64,000 nucleotides of DNA from Carboxylicivirga litoralis (lineage in GTDB: Bacteria > Bacteroidota > Bacteroidia > Bacteroidales > Marinilabiliaceae): the NCBI RefSeq assembly GCF_025499605.1, contig NZ_JAFMVC010000007.1, positions 124,001 through 188,000 on the forward strand, given 5' to 3'. Position 1 is the stretch's first letter. Every line of letters starts with the position of its first letter. This document shows positions 45,049 to 54,106 of this stretch, one piece after another. The position numbers and the translations under genes were made by a program. The notes under the pieces were generated by a model. That model was not told where the DNA came from, did not search any database, and saw only the letters and a list, made by a program, of their open reading frames with translations.

Positions 45049-46134
45049 TTATTTACATTCCTCCATGCTATAATCCCAATCCAGCACATTGGCAATGGTG
45101 GGAATAATGTGATTGGCCATTTTTAATTGTCCCTTATAAGAAGGGTGCCAGTCGGAACCATAATCGGTATTACGATTAAGTAATGCTGGTGGTATCGCGA
45201 TAAAATAAAGATGATGATCGTTGTAAATAACCCGTGCCTCTTCAACCGCCTGCTTGACATTAGAAAACAAAGGCTCGTCACGTATAGGGCCAACAATGCA
45301 AAAAACAGGCACATCACCATAGTAAGATCTTATTTCCTGAAGAAAACGTTTATAACGGTCGATAAACAGGGCTTTGCTAGGCGCTCCATTGGCCGAATAA
45401 TCATTAGAACCCAGGTTAATAACAACAGCATGCGGTTGCCAATCATTAAAATTCCAAATTAGCGATGTATCCATATCAAAGGTCTGGCGATAACGATCGG
45501 TCAAGGTTGCCATGGGCTTACCGGCATAATTACGCACCACTCCCAAACCAGAATGAGCCGTCACATAACACTCCGCATTAAAAGCCCGGGCTGTAATAAA
45601 AGCATAGGACTTATCCACATTTTCCGTTGCAGGCAGAAATTTCTCATCGCCCGATTGGCCTTCCGTTCCATAACCAGCTGTTAACGAATTACCAATAAAT
45701 TCAATGCGCCTTGCAGGAAGCTTCTCACACGATTTAACCTCTGCTTTAGCCGCCAGCCGAACACCCTTAAACGTTACCGTCCCCTGCTCACCTTCGGTGC
45801 GTTTCTGCAAACAACAGGTATGCCAGCCCCGCCCTTTGATACCTTTTATGTTGTAAACCGAATCAGCAGGCGCCATCAATACTTCATGTAACCTGCCATC
45901 GATAAACACATTGAAATAATTGGTAGCGCCGCCATCCATTACAAAAGCCAACTGATTACCTGTAAATTGAAAGCAAACAGATACACCGGGCCAATCATAA
46001 CGAACTGCATCTGGATTCCTTTTATCTATTCGTCCCGAATAGGTAAACACCGCATCACTGGCTTTAACAGGCTTCATCTGACCCAATGCACTTAAACACA
46101 TACACACCATTAATAGACTTAAACTATATTTCAT
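45049..46134 (-). CDS. SGNH/GDSL esterase, CE2-like (two-domain)
   Basis: A 361-residue secreted protein with signal peptide (LSLLMVCMCLSALGQ). Residues 20-135 form the beta-sandwich of CE2 esterases (FTYSGRIDKRNPDAVRYDWPGVSVCFQFTGNQL). The SGNH domain follows: FIGNSLTAGYG with nucleophile Ser, NLGSNDYS, and SDWHPSYKGQ with the Asp/His pair. CE2 enzymes deacetylate xylan or glucomannan sugars. It could also act on O-acetyl groups of other glycans. It lies 25 bp after the phosphoesterase gene in the same direction. Confidence 0.85.
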   Translation of the reverse strand: MKYSLSLLMVCMCLSALGQMKPVKASDAVFTYSGRIDKRNPDAVRYDWPGVSVCFQFTGNQLAFVMDGGATNYFNVFIDGRLHEVLMAPADSVYNIKGIKGRGWHTCCLQKRTEGEQGTVTFKGVRLAAKAEVKSCEKLPARRIEFIGNSLTAGYGTEGQSGDEKFLPATENVDKSYAFITARAFNAECYVTAHSGLGVVRNYAGKPMATLTDRYRQTFDMDTSLIWNFNDWQPHAVVINLGSNDYSANGAPSKALFIDRYKRFLQEIRSYYGDVPVFCIVGPIRDEPLFSNVKQAVEEARVIYNDHHLYFIAIPPALLNRNTDYGSDWHPSYKGQLKMANHIIPTIANVLDWDYSMEECK

Positions 46135-46159
46135 CTTCTTTCTTTTGAATTATTAGGCT

Positions 46160-48025
46160 TTACTTACTAAAAACAACAATTTTACCATCCATTGAATTAA
46201 CCAAAAGTTGTTGGTTATCCATAAACTGCAATTTATTAATCGATGAGTTACTTATTTTGTAGCGCCACAAAAGCTTTTTAGATTCAACACCTACAGCAAA
46301 TACTTCTCCATTCTTTGTTCCGCCATAAACTATACCATCCGCTTCGAGCAAGGGCACCGGGTTATGCTCATAACCAAAACCTACATTAACTGACCAGTCC
46401 TTTTCCAAATTATAGTCAACTGTAGGATAAACCACAATTGAATCATTCATTAACTTGGCAAAGAAATAACGACCATCAGTCGATATCCCGGATGACTCAC
46501 GTACCTTGTGCTTGTTAGTTCTGAACAACTGTTCTCCATTCTCCAGATTTATGACTGTCATACGTCTGTCGGGAGCAACAATAAACACTTTATCATTACT
46601 CACCACCGGCGTCACATTGCCCGGTGAATACAGCTTTGCCCGATGTCCATTGGTCCACTTCCACACCTGTTGCCCTGAATTTTTATCCACGCAATGCAGG
46701 AAGGTATCCCAGGCACCAAATATTACTTTATCGTCCGTAATACATGGTGTCACCTGAACAAAACCATTAACCTCATTATATTGCCACAGCACCTCACCCG
46801 TAGAAGCGTTGAGCCTAAGCATACCGCCCTTTCCACAGGCAACATAAAGATCATCGCCATCTATCTTCCCTTCACTGAATACAGGATAATGCACATCGGT
46901 CTCCCAAACCAATTTTCCAGAACGCTTATCAAAAGCTTTTACCTGTCCCTGTGAAGTTCCTACAATCGTTAGATGCTTATAAACAACCGGCGTTGAATAT
47001 TGAGGTTTGCAAAGATTTTGCGCCCATTTTATTTCACTTGTAGCAAGGTCAAAGCAATTAAACGCTCCATCCGAAGCCAACCAATATAAACACTCATCCT
47101 CCTGAGCGACTCCTCCCATAATTGAGGCAGGCGATTCGAACAATATTTCCGGTTGGTGATTCCTAAATTGCTTATTTATTAAATAATCAACCGGATGAGG
47201 AAATTCCAGAGAATCAATCTGATTTGTTCGATGAATGTCCCAACTAAATGCGAGCTGCAGCTCACATCCTAATTGCTTACTTTTAACCCAAACAGAATCA
47301 CCTTCCAGTTCAATAATATTATAACCCTTATCGTCTTTATCACGCCCTATCAGGGCACGCCCCATCACACCTGGTATACCATTAAAATTGAGCAGTTGTA
47401 ATTTATGACCATGACCACAGAAAGCCATTTTAACATCGTATTTTTTTAATTGAGCCGTAATTTCGGGCCAATTATCCAGACCATCCATCAAAGGGTAATG
47501 CGCCAGCGATATCAGGTGCTTATTACTATCACTCAGATTCAGTCTGTCTTTAAGCCACTTAACATCCTCTTTTTTGACATGTCCGTCGCCCATCTTCATA
47601 TATGGACCGGTATTAAACCCAACAAACTGATAAGCTTCTGTTGTAAAGAAAAAGCGGTCGTCGCCAAACAACTTCTGATAGGTTGCTCCACCCGTTTCTG
47701 ACCAGTTTGTTTCGTGATTGCCCGGCAATACATAATAAGGCACCTCTATGTTATCGAGAATTGCTTTGACTGCTTTTAATTCTTCATCCGACCCCATATT
47801 GGATAAATCACCTGTTATTACCACAAAATCAAACTCCCCAGCATTGACTTCCTCAATCGCCTTCTGAAATACTTCTTCATGTTGATTTCCTGGTACAACA
47901 TGAATATCAGTGAAGAATGCTATCGATAGTCTTTCAGGCCGATTACAGGCCCAAAGAACATTCATTATTAACAAAACAAACACATACCTGTGCAATATCG
48001 AATTGAATAGTTTCCTCATATTCAT
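46160..48025 (-). CDS. Metallophosphoesterase fused to PQQ-like beta-propeller, lipoprotein
   Basis: A 621-residue protein. The signal ends at LWAC, a lipobox. Residues 30-250 are a calcineurin-type phosphoesterase with TDIHV, TGDLSNMG, GNHETNW, LAHYPL and GHGHK, the complete metal-binding set. Residues about 290-621 form a beta-propeller of PQQ-like repeats (YWLASDGAFNCFDLATSEIKW and similar Trp-docking units). The propeller probably binds a partner or polymer at the outer-membrane surface. Substrate unknown. It is 7 bp after the epimerase gene. Confidence 0.85.
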   Translation of the reverse strand: MNMRKLFNSILHRYVFVLLIMNVLWACNRPERLSIAFFTDIHVVPGNQHEEVFQKAIEEVNAGEFDFVVITGDLSNMGSDEELKAVKAILDNIEVPYYVLPGNHETNWSETGGATYQKLFGDDRFFFTTEAYQFVGFNTGPYMKMGDGHVKKEDVKWLKDRLNLSDSNKHLISLAHYPLMDGLDNWPEITAQLKKYDVKMAFCGHGHKLQLLNFNGIPGVMGRALIGRDKDDKGYNIIELEGDSVWVKSKQLGCELQLAFSWDIHRTNQIDSLEFPHPVDYLINKQFRNHQPEILFESPASIMGGVAQEDECLYWLASDGAFNCFDLATSEIKWAQNLCKPQYSTPVVYKHLTIVGTSQGQVKAFDKRSGKLVWETDVHYPVFSEGKIDGDDLYVACGKGGMLRLNASTGEVLWQYNEVNGFVQVTPCITDDKVIFGAWDTFLHCVDKNSGQQVWKWTNGHRAKLYSPGNVTPVVSNDKVFIVAPDRRMTVINLENGEQLFRTNKHKVRESSGISTDGRYFFAKLMNDSIVVYPTVDYNLEKDWSVNVGFGYEHNPVPLLEADGIVYGGTKNGEVFAVGVESKKLLWRYKISNSSINKLQFMDNQQLLVNSMDGKIVVFSK

Positions 48026-48032
48026 CTTCCTA

Positions 48033-49139
48033 TTAAACTACCATCCATTCCGATCCCCTCAGATAATCCTCATCAAACTCAGCACCAATACCAGGCTCTT
48101 CACTTATGGTCCACAAGCCCTTTCCTTCATAATTGATTCCACCAACAACAGGATCCTCAGCCAGCATCAACGAAGAATCAATATCGTAATGCACCACATT
48201 GGGGCTAGCCAAGACAAAATGCATTAGAGCTGTCAGTGCATAACGCGACTCAGACATACACCCTACTTGACACTTGATGCCCGCTGCTTCGGCAATGGCA
48301 TTAATTTTAATGGCTGTATTGATGCCTCCCGATTTGGAAAACTTGATGTTAAAATAATCACAAGCGCCAATTTTAGCCAGTTTCATGGCATCATGATGCG
48401 TAAATACGGACTCATCTGCCATAATCGGTATTGGACTATTCTGTCGTACTTTAGGCATCTCCATATAATTCCAGGATGCAATTGGTTCTTCGCAATGCTC
48501 GATATTGTATTGATTGAGTTCCTGAAGTGTTTTGATGGCCGTTATCACATCCCAGCCCTGATTAGCATCAATGCGAATGGGATAATGATCACCAACAGCC
48601 TCACGAATGGCTCTAACTCGCGCCACATCGTCTTTAGTTGTAGTTCCCAATTTTACTTTTATGGCCGGAAATCCTTCCTCCTGAAACCTCAAAGCATCAG
48701 CCGCCACCTTCTCGGGCGCACCAATACTAATGGTCATATCCGTATATATGTCGCGATTATTTGAACCACCCAGGTACTGATACAAGGGCAAACCAGCGCG
48801 TTTAGCAGCCAAATCATACAAGGCCATATCAAAAGCACTTTTCATGGTATAATTGGCATAAACTGCTTTATCAATCTCCGCCAACCGCTCATTCAGCTCA
48901 TACGGATCCTTCCCCTTCAGTAGTCCGGCCAGCTGCTTTGACAACTCAAAAACAGTTTCCTGCGTTTCGCCAACAATAAACACAAAAGGGGCACACTCTC
49001 CTGTCCCAACGAATCCATCGGAACTATGAATGCGCACCAACACATTGGTGGCCGATGGGATAACTCCTAATGAAATAACAAAAGGTTCTTTATAAGGGAT
49101 ATTGAGTTTAATGACCTCAACTTTGGTAATAATGGGCAT
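48033..49139 (-). CDS. Dipeptide epimerase (enolase superfamily), cytosolic
   Basis: A 368-residue protein starting at ATG 49139 (MPIITKVEVIKL). Hallmarks of the muconate-lactonising/AEE subgroup are AIKVKLG (acid-base KxK), RIDANQGW, CEEPI, MADESV (metal ligands Asp/Glu/Asp) and FNIKFSKSGGI (second KxK-type lysine). L-Ala-D/L-Glu epimerase recycles the peptidoglycan dipeptide; related members epimerise other dipeptides. The specificity loop has not been checked. No signal peptide, unlike the paralogue at 56945. Confidence 0.88.
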   Translation of the reverse strand: MPIITKVEVIKLNIPYKEPFVISLGVIPSATNVLVRIHSSDGFVGTGECAPFVFIVGETQETVFELSKQLAGLLKGKDPYELNERLAEIDKAVYANYTMKSAFDMALYDLAAKRAGLPLYQYLGGSNNRDIYTDMTISIGAPEKVAADALRFQEEGFPAIKVKLGTTTKDDVARVRAIREAVGDHYPIRIDANQGWDVITAIKTLQELNQYNIEHCEEPIASWNYMEMPKVRQNSPIPIMADESVFTHHDAMKLAKIGACDYFNIKFSKSGGINTAIKINAIAEAAGIKCQVGCMSESRYALTALMHFVLASPNVVHYDIDSSLMLAEDPVVGGINYEGKGLWTISEEPGIGAEFDEDYLRGSEWMVV

Positions 49140-49174
49140 AACTATCGAATTAAAGGATAAACTACAAGTTACTA

Positions 49175-49208
49175 AAAACAAATAAAGAGGGCACACGCGC
49201 CCCCTTTA
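49175..49208 (-). terminator. Terminator after susD
   Basis: On the minus strand, AAAGGGGGCG (49208-side) pairs with TGCCCTCTTT through one G-U and one C-A-type weak pair, loop CGTG, then a T-rich run (TTTATTTGTTTTT). It separates susD from the epimerase gene. Confidence 0.65.
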
Positions 49209-49232
49209 TCCATTTATTATTAAAAGCAAATA

Positions 49233-50858
49233 TTAGTACCCAGGGTTTTGAGTGATAACACCACCAGTATTATCAACCTCACTCTGTGGTATTGGGAAGA
49301 ATAAATTCTTAGGCATTTGCAAGTTCGTGGCCTTGAATACAGGCTCACCTGAATCTGAAACAGTAATACTTCCATCTGCTTCTTTTGTTAATGCCGCTTT
49401 CACTTTATAACCATCTGTTTTTACCTCTTTCTCCAAACGACCAGTACGCACTAAGTCATGGAAACGATGACCTTCACCACACAGCTCCACACGGCGCTCA
49501 TGATAAATGGCATCCAATAGGTCAGTACCCGATACAGTAACATCTGGCAATACAGTAGCATCACCTTGACGAGCTCTATCGCGCACATAGTTCACATAAG
49601 TACGAGCCGTACCTTCATCACCCGTATGATAACAAGCCTCGGCGTACACCAAATAAATATCCGATAAGCGAATAATACGCTCATTGATTGGCGAATTTCG
49701 GAAGTTACCTAAACTAAAGTAACGCTCGCGTGACAAATAATGCTTGTAATTACTAAAACCTGTTAAATCCTCATTCACAACAGGAATTACAGTTTCTCCT
49801 TCACTATTTTCATATGACCATTCTTCACCAAAAGTTAGTGAATTCATTAATGACTGCTCACGACGTGGATCATCATCTTCAAACTCAAGATACAAGTCAT
49901 AAGTCGCCTGGTAACGTCCATAAGGGTCAGCTGCTCCCAACCAAGGCATGTTTAGGAAAGTAGTGAAGTTACCATTATTCGTAAATGCACCATCATCCAA
50001 CGGAGAATCATAAAACTGAACTTCGAAAATCGAACCTATCCCATTCTCTCCTGCTTCGGTGAAAATATCATTGTAATCACCACGATACAAATCATATCCT
50101 AGCTTAAATACTTCCTCCGCATACTTTTTAGCATCTGCCCACTTAGAATCATCATAGAACGATTGACTTGAATAACCAGAACTAGCCTGCGTCATACACA
50201 CTTTAGTTAATAAGCCATATGCAGCACCTTTAGTGGCCCTACCCAACTCTTCAATGTCGGCCATTTCAGCTTTTGTAGGCAAATCGGCGGCAGCTTCCAA
50301 TAAATCTTTTTCAATCTGCTCAAAAACCAAATCAGCACTGGCGCGCGTCTGTGTTAAATCATCCTTCAATAATGGCACCGTAATTAAAGGTATATCACCA
50401 AACATCTTTACCAAATCGTAGTAGTAATAAGCACGCATATACTTCGCTTCAGCAACCACTCGCTTTTGTAAATCCTTATCCGCTACACCTGGAATATCAA
50501 CACCTTCCACATTCTGAATCAACTTATTGGCAATCAATATCCCGCGATAATTGTAGCGATAATTATACAAGAACAAGAAGTGACCAGAGTTAAACGTGAA
50601 TTCTCTTAGTTGTAAATCTTCACGGTCAACAGCGTCATCCGTACTTGAGTTATTCATCGATGTACGCCCCCAGTTATAATGGTATTCCCACAAAGGAGCA
50701 TAACAAGCATTGGCTGCTTTAATCAACTCGGCATCATTAGAGTAGAAACTACCTTCTGTTTGCTCTCCAATCTTATCGGTATCCAGATAATCTTCGCTAC
50801 ACGCTCCTACTGCGAAGACAATCAAACTAGCTAATAATATATTTTTAAATCTTTTCAT
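49233..50858 (-). CDS. SusD/RagB-like nutrient-binding lipoprotein
   Basis: A 541-residue protein. Lipobox VGAC, then CSEDYLDTDKIG (typical SusD start), TPR-like helices with AEAKYMRAYYYYDLVKMFGDIPLI, the conserved RLSDIYLVYAEACY, and the C-terminal HERRVELCGEGHRFHDLVRTGRLE and NPGY end. SusD proteins sit on the outer membrane and cap the SusC channel, delivering oligosaccharides or peptides. It follows susC by 12 bp. Ligand unknown. Confidence 0.95.
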   Translation of the reverse strand: MKRFKNILLASLIVFAVGACSEDYLDTDKIGEQTEGSFYSNDAELIKAANACYAPLWEYHYNWGRTSMNNSSTDDAVDREDLQLREFTFNSGHFLFLYNYRYNYRGILIANKLIQNVEGVDIPGVADKDLQKRVVAEAKYMRAYYYYDLVKMFGDIPLITVPLLKDDLTQTRASADLVFEQIEKDLLEAAADLPTKAEMADIEELGRATKGAAYGLLTKVCMTQASSGYSSQSFYDDSKWADAKKYAEEVFKLGYDLYRGDYNDIFTEAGENGIGSIFEVQFYDSPLDDGAFTNNGNFTTFLNMPWLGAADPYGRYQATYDLYLEFEDDDPRREQSLMNSLTFGEEWSYENSEGETVIPVVNEDLTGFSNYKHYLSRERYFSLGNFRNSPINERIIRLSDIYLVYAEACYHTGDEGTARTYVNYVRDRARQGDATVLPDVTVSGTDLLDAIYHERRVELCGEGHRFHDLVRTGRLEKEVKTDGYKVKAALTKEADGSITVSDSGEPVFKATNLQMPKNLFFPIPQSEVDNTGGVITQNPGY

Positions 50859-50870
50859 TGTTATCTTCTA

Positions 50871-53800
50871 TTAGAAAGTTACACTTGCTCCAAATGAATA
50901 AGTTCTTGATTGAGGGTATGTACCGTAGTCAATTCCTTGTGTTAAGGAAGCTTGAGTTGAACTAGAGGCTCCAATCTCAGGATCTAAACCTGAATAATCA
51001 GTGAATGTTAATAAGTTCTGACCTGAGAAATACAATCTCACTGATGATAACCAAGGTGCTAAATCTCTAAATGTGTAACCTATCTGTAGGTTTTTCAATC
51101 TTAAATATGATCCATCTTCAACATAAAAATTCGATGCTTTCAAATTGTATTCTGTAGTAGCTGCGTTTAATCCAAACATTGAACTGGAACCATTCTGTGC
51201 TGTCCAGTGGTTTTTATAATCGTTAGTCAGTGCAAAACGCTTATAGTCGGCATAATTATAATACTTAAAACCATTGAAAATATCATTACCCTGAACACCC
51301 TGGAAGAATATTGACATATCCCAGTTTTTGTACTCTAAGTCAATGTTAAGACCATAAAATAAGTCAGGAATTGGGTTACCAATCATAGTACGGTCATTAG
51401 AATCGATAACGCCATCTGGCTCTTCCAATACACCATCATTGTCTTTATCGGTCCACTGATCCTTAAAACGGAAATCACCAGCTCCAATAGGGTCACCCGA
51501 CTGTGGGCTGCTGGCCACTTCAGCATCAGACTGGAAAACACCTTCTACTTCATAACCATAGAATGAACCAATTGGCAAGCCTTCCATGGTACGAGTTACA
51601 GAACCAACTAAACTTACACTACCTGCGATAATTGGCTGACCTCCACCTAAACTAGTCACTTCATTATCAACATGAGAAGCGTTTAAATTCACAGCAAACT
51701 TCAAATCACTCCCGATTTTACCACGATAACCTAAGTCGATTTCAAATCCTTTGTTTTTAACACTACCGGCATTTACATAAGGACTGCCATCATACCCTGC
51801 ATACTCAGCAATAGGTACCTGCACCAACATATCTTTGGTTTCTTTTACAAAGTAATCAGCAGATAAGCTAATTTTATCGCTTAAGAAAGCCATATCGACA
51901 CCGAAGTTAGTTGACTCAACTGTCTCCCATTGCACTTCCGTATTGGCCATCTTAACCGGCGCTGCTCCTGGCTGCTCTTTATCACTGAATACATAACTGT
52001 ATTCCACACGACTATCTTTTGTTTGAACCGTTGAAGTAAAAGAATAAGGATTGATTTTAGCATTACCTACGCGACCCCATCCAGCTCTTACTTTAATACG
52101 ATTAACAATATCTTCCGATAGCCAATCCATAAATGGTTCATTTCTTAACTTCCAACCTAATGACATTGATGGGAAACTACCCAAACGCTTATCGGGACCG
52201 AAAACAGAAGAACCATCGCGACGGAACGAAGCTGTTAAGAAATATTTACCAGCATAATCATAGTTCAAACGTGCTAAGTACGAATACATACGAATATCCG
52301 TTCCCGAATTCCAGGCATTTGTACTCTCAATATCAGCAGAAGCGGAAATATACTGAAGCTCTTCAATATCATTTGGCACATTATTACGTGATGCCCCTAA
52401 ATACTCATACTTAGTTTGTTCAGCCGTAAAACCACCTAACAAAGACAAGTTGTGCTTATCTTTTGTAAGAATATAGTTGATCGTATTTTCTGTTAATATA
52501 CCATCAGTATCATCTACTGTTTTTGAGATATTATTAACCGCTCTTAACTCATTACCATAGTCATAAGCCGGATAGTAGGTTTTACTTTTATTGCGATATA
52601 GGTTTAAGCTCAACGCACTTTTAATGAATAAATTCTTAACCGGCTCAAACTGAATATAAGCACGTGCCAAAACACTTAAGTCCTTATCATTATATACATC
52701 TCTATTCAACTGAGCCACCGGGTTAGCCAAGTCAGAGTAAGGCGTTGAAGCATATTCTCCATTATCCTGAAAAACAGGAGTTAAGGGATCTAAACGTTGA
52801 GCGAGCGTTAAAATACCATTAATTGCATTTCCTGTAACGGCATCTGTTTCTTCATGAGCTATAGCCACATTAAAACCAGCTTCCCACTTATCTCCCATAA
52901 AATAATTGTTATTAATACGGGCATTAAAACGCTCATACATCGAATTAAGAACAATACCTTCATTTTTGAAATATCCTACACTTATTAAGGAATTTGATTT
53001 CGCATCTCCGCGAGAAATAGTAGCATTGGCTTTATAAACTTTACCAACTCGCGTTACCTCATCAAACCAATCAGTGGTCTGGTTAGCATCATCAGAAGGC
53101 GACTGTAGATTCAATGGTTTATAAGCGCTTGAACCTGTAAAGGCAGCAGCATTATTCTGCGACTCGTTATAAATAGCCAACCAATCAGATGAATTCATTA
53201 AGTCAGGCTCATTCCAAACCTGCTGAACACCACTCATTACTTCCAGCTGCACTTTTACATCATCAGAGTTACCTGTTTTGGTGGTTATTAAAATAACACC
53301 GTTAGCTCCACGCGAACCATAGATTGCTGTAGCAGAAGCATCTTTTAGCACCTCCATATTAGCCACATCCGATGGATTTAGAAAACCTATATCATTTAAC
53401 AAAATTCCATCAACAACATATAATGGTGATGAGTTATTAACCGTACCGGTACCGCGAACGCGCACAGATATACCCGAACCAGGAGCACCAGATGTTTCTG
53501 TAACCATCACACCAGAAGCACGTCCCTGCAACATAGTAGCTGCACTCGCCACTGGCTGACTTTCCAGCACTTCTGCATCTACTGAAGCTACAGCTCCTGT
53601 AATATCGCTTTTTTTCTGAACACCATAACCAACTGCCACCACTTCATCCAAACCAATAAATTCAGATTCCATTGTCACATCAATCGTTGTTTGACCTGCT
53701 ACGACCACTTCGGTAGTTTTCATTCCAATAAAACGAAATACTAACACTTCATCATCCGCTGCTTCCAACGAATATTTACCATCAATATCGGTTATTGTAC

Positions 53801-53957
53801 CTTGCGATGGATTACTTTTCAAAACAACATTAACACCGGGCAAAGGCATTTTTTGATCATCCTTTACTACACCGCTAATGGTTTTCACTTGTGCATGCGC
53901 ATAAACAATGCAACACAACAAAAACAAGCTCACTAAAACTTTTTTCATTGATTTCAT
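50871..53957 (-). CDS. SusC/RagA-type TonB-dependent transporter
   Basis: A 1028-residue protein. Signal peptide, then a carboxypeptidase-D-like regulatory domain (ISGVVKDDQKMPLPGVNVVLK), EFIGLDEVVAVGYGVQKKSDITGAV (conserved linker to the plug), plug with QGRASGVMV and ATAIYGSRGANGVILITTK, then a 22-strand barrel ending SFGASVTF. It imports the substrate held by SusD, driven by TonB. It has no N-terminal anti-sigma-interacting extension, so its regulation is not by a classical SusC-linked sigma/anti-sigma pair. Confidence 0.95.
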   Translation of the reverse strand: MKSMKKVLVSLFLLCCIVYAHAQVKTISGVVKDDQKMPLPGVNVVLKSNPSQGTITDIDGKYSLEAADDEVLVFRFIGMKTTEVVVAGQTTIDVTMESEFIGLDEVVAVGYGVQKKSDITGAVASVDAEVLESQPVASAATMLQGRASGVMVTETSGAPGSGISVRVRGTGTVNNSSPLYVVDGILLNDIGFLNPSDVANMEVLKDASATAIYGSRGANGVILITTKTGNSDDVKVQLEVMSGVQQVWNEPDLMNSSDWLAIYNESQNNAAAFTGSSAYKPLNLQSPSDDANQTTDWFDEVTRVGKVYKANATISRGDAKSNSLISVGYFKNEGIVLNSMYERFNARINNNYFMGDKWEAGFNVAIAHEETDAVTGNAINGILTLAQRLDPLTPVFQDNGEYASTPYSDLANPVAQLNRDVYNDKDLSVLARAYIQFEPVKNLFIKSALSLNLYRNKSKTYYPAYDYGNELRAVNNISKTVDDTDGILTENTINYILTKDKHNLSLLGGFTAEQTKYEYLGASRNNVPNDIEELQYISASADIESTNAWNSGTDIRMYSYLARLNYDYAGKYFLTASFRRDGSSVFGPDKRLGSFPSMSLGWKLRNEPFMDWLSEDIVNRIKVRAGWGRVGNAKINPYSFTSTVQTKDSRVEYSYVFSDKEQPGAAPVKMANTEVQWETVESTNFGVDMAFLSDKISLSADYFVKETKDMLVQVPIAEYAGYDGSPYVNAGSVKNKGFEIDLGYRGKIGSDLKFAVNLNASHVDNEVTSLGGGQPIIAGSVSLVGSVTRTMEGLPIGSFYGYEVEGVFQSDAEVASSPQSGDPIGAGDFRFKDQWTDKDNDGVLEEPDGVIDSNDRTMIGNPIPDLFYGLNIDLEYKNWDMSIFFQGVQGNDIFNGFKYYNYADYKRFALTNDYKNHWTAQNGSSSMFGLNAATTEYNLKASNFYVEDGSYLRLKNLQIGYTFRDLAPWLSSVRLYFSGQNLLTFTDYSGLDPEIGASSSTQASLTQGIDYGTYPQSRTYSFGASVTF

Positions 53958-54006
53958 TTTTTAGATTTTAATAGATTTTAGACTTATTCAACAAGTAAAT
54001 CCCAAC

Positions 54007-54017
54007 GACAAATTGTC
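54007..54017. promoter_or_regulatory. Small palindrome upstream of susC
   Basis: GACAA-A-TTGTC, 11 bp, 49 bp before the susC ATG. A similar TGACAATTGTCA occurs at 45025-45036, downstream of the SGNH gene. Such short palindromes arise by chance in AT-rich DNA, so this is a weak operator candidate. Confidence 0.25.
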
Positions 54018-54106
54018 AATTGATATAAAAACCGAGCATTCTTTTTCATAGACACTTACTTTTAATTGATTAATTGGATATTATTTTAACTTTCACATTT
54101 ATTCTG

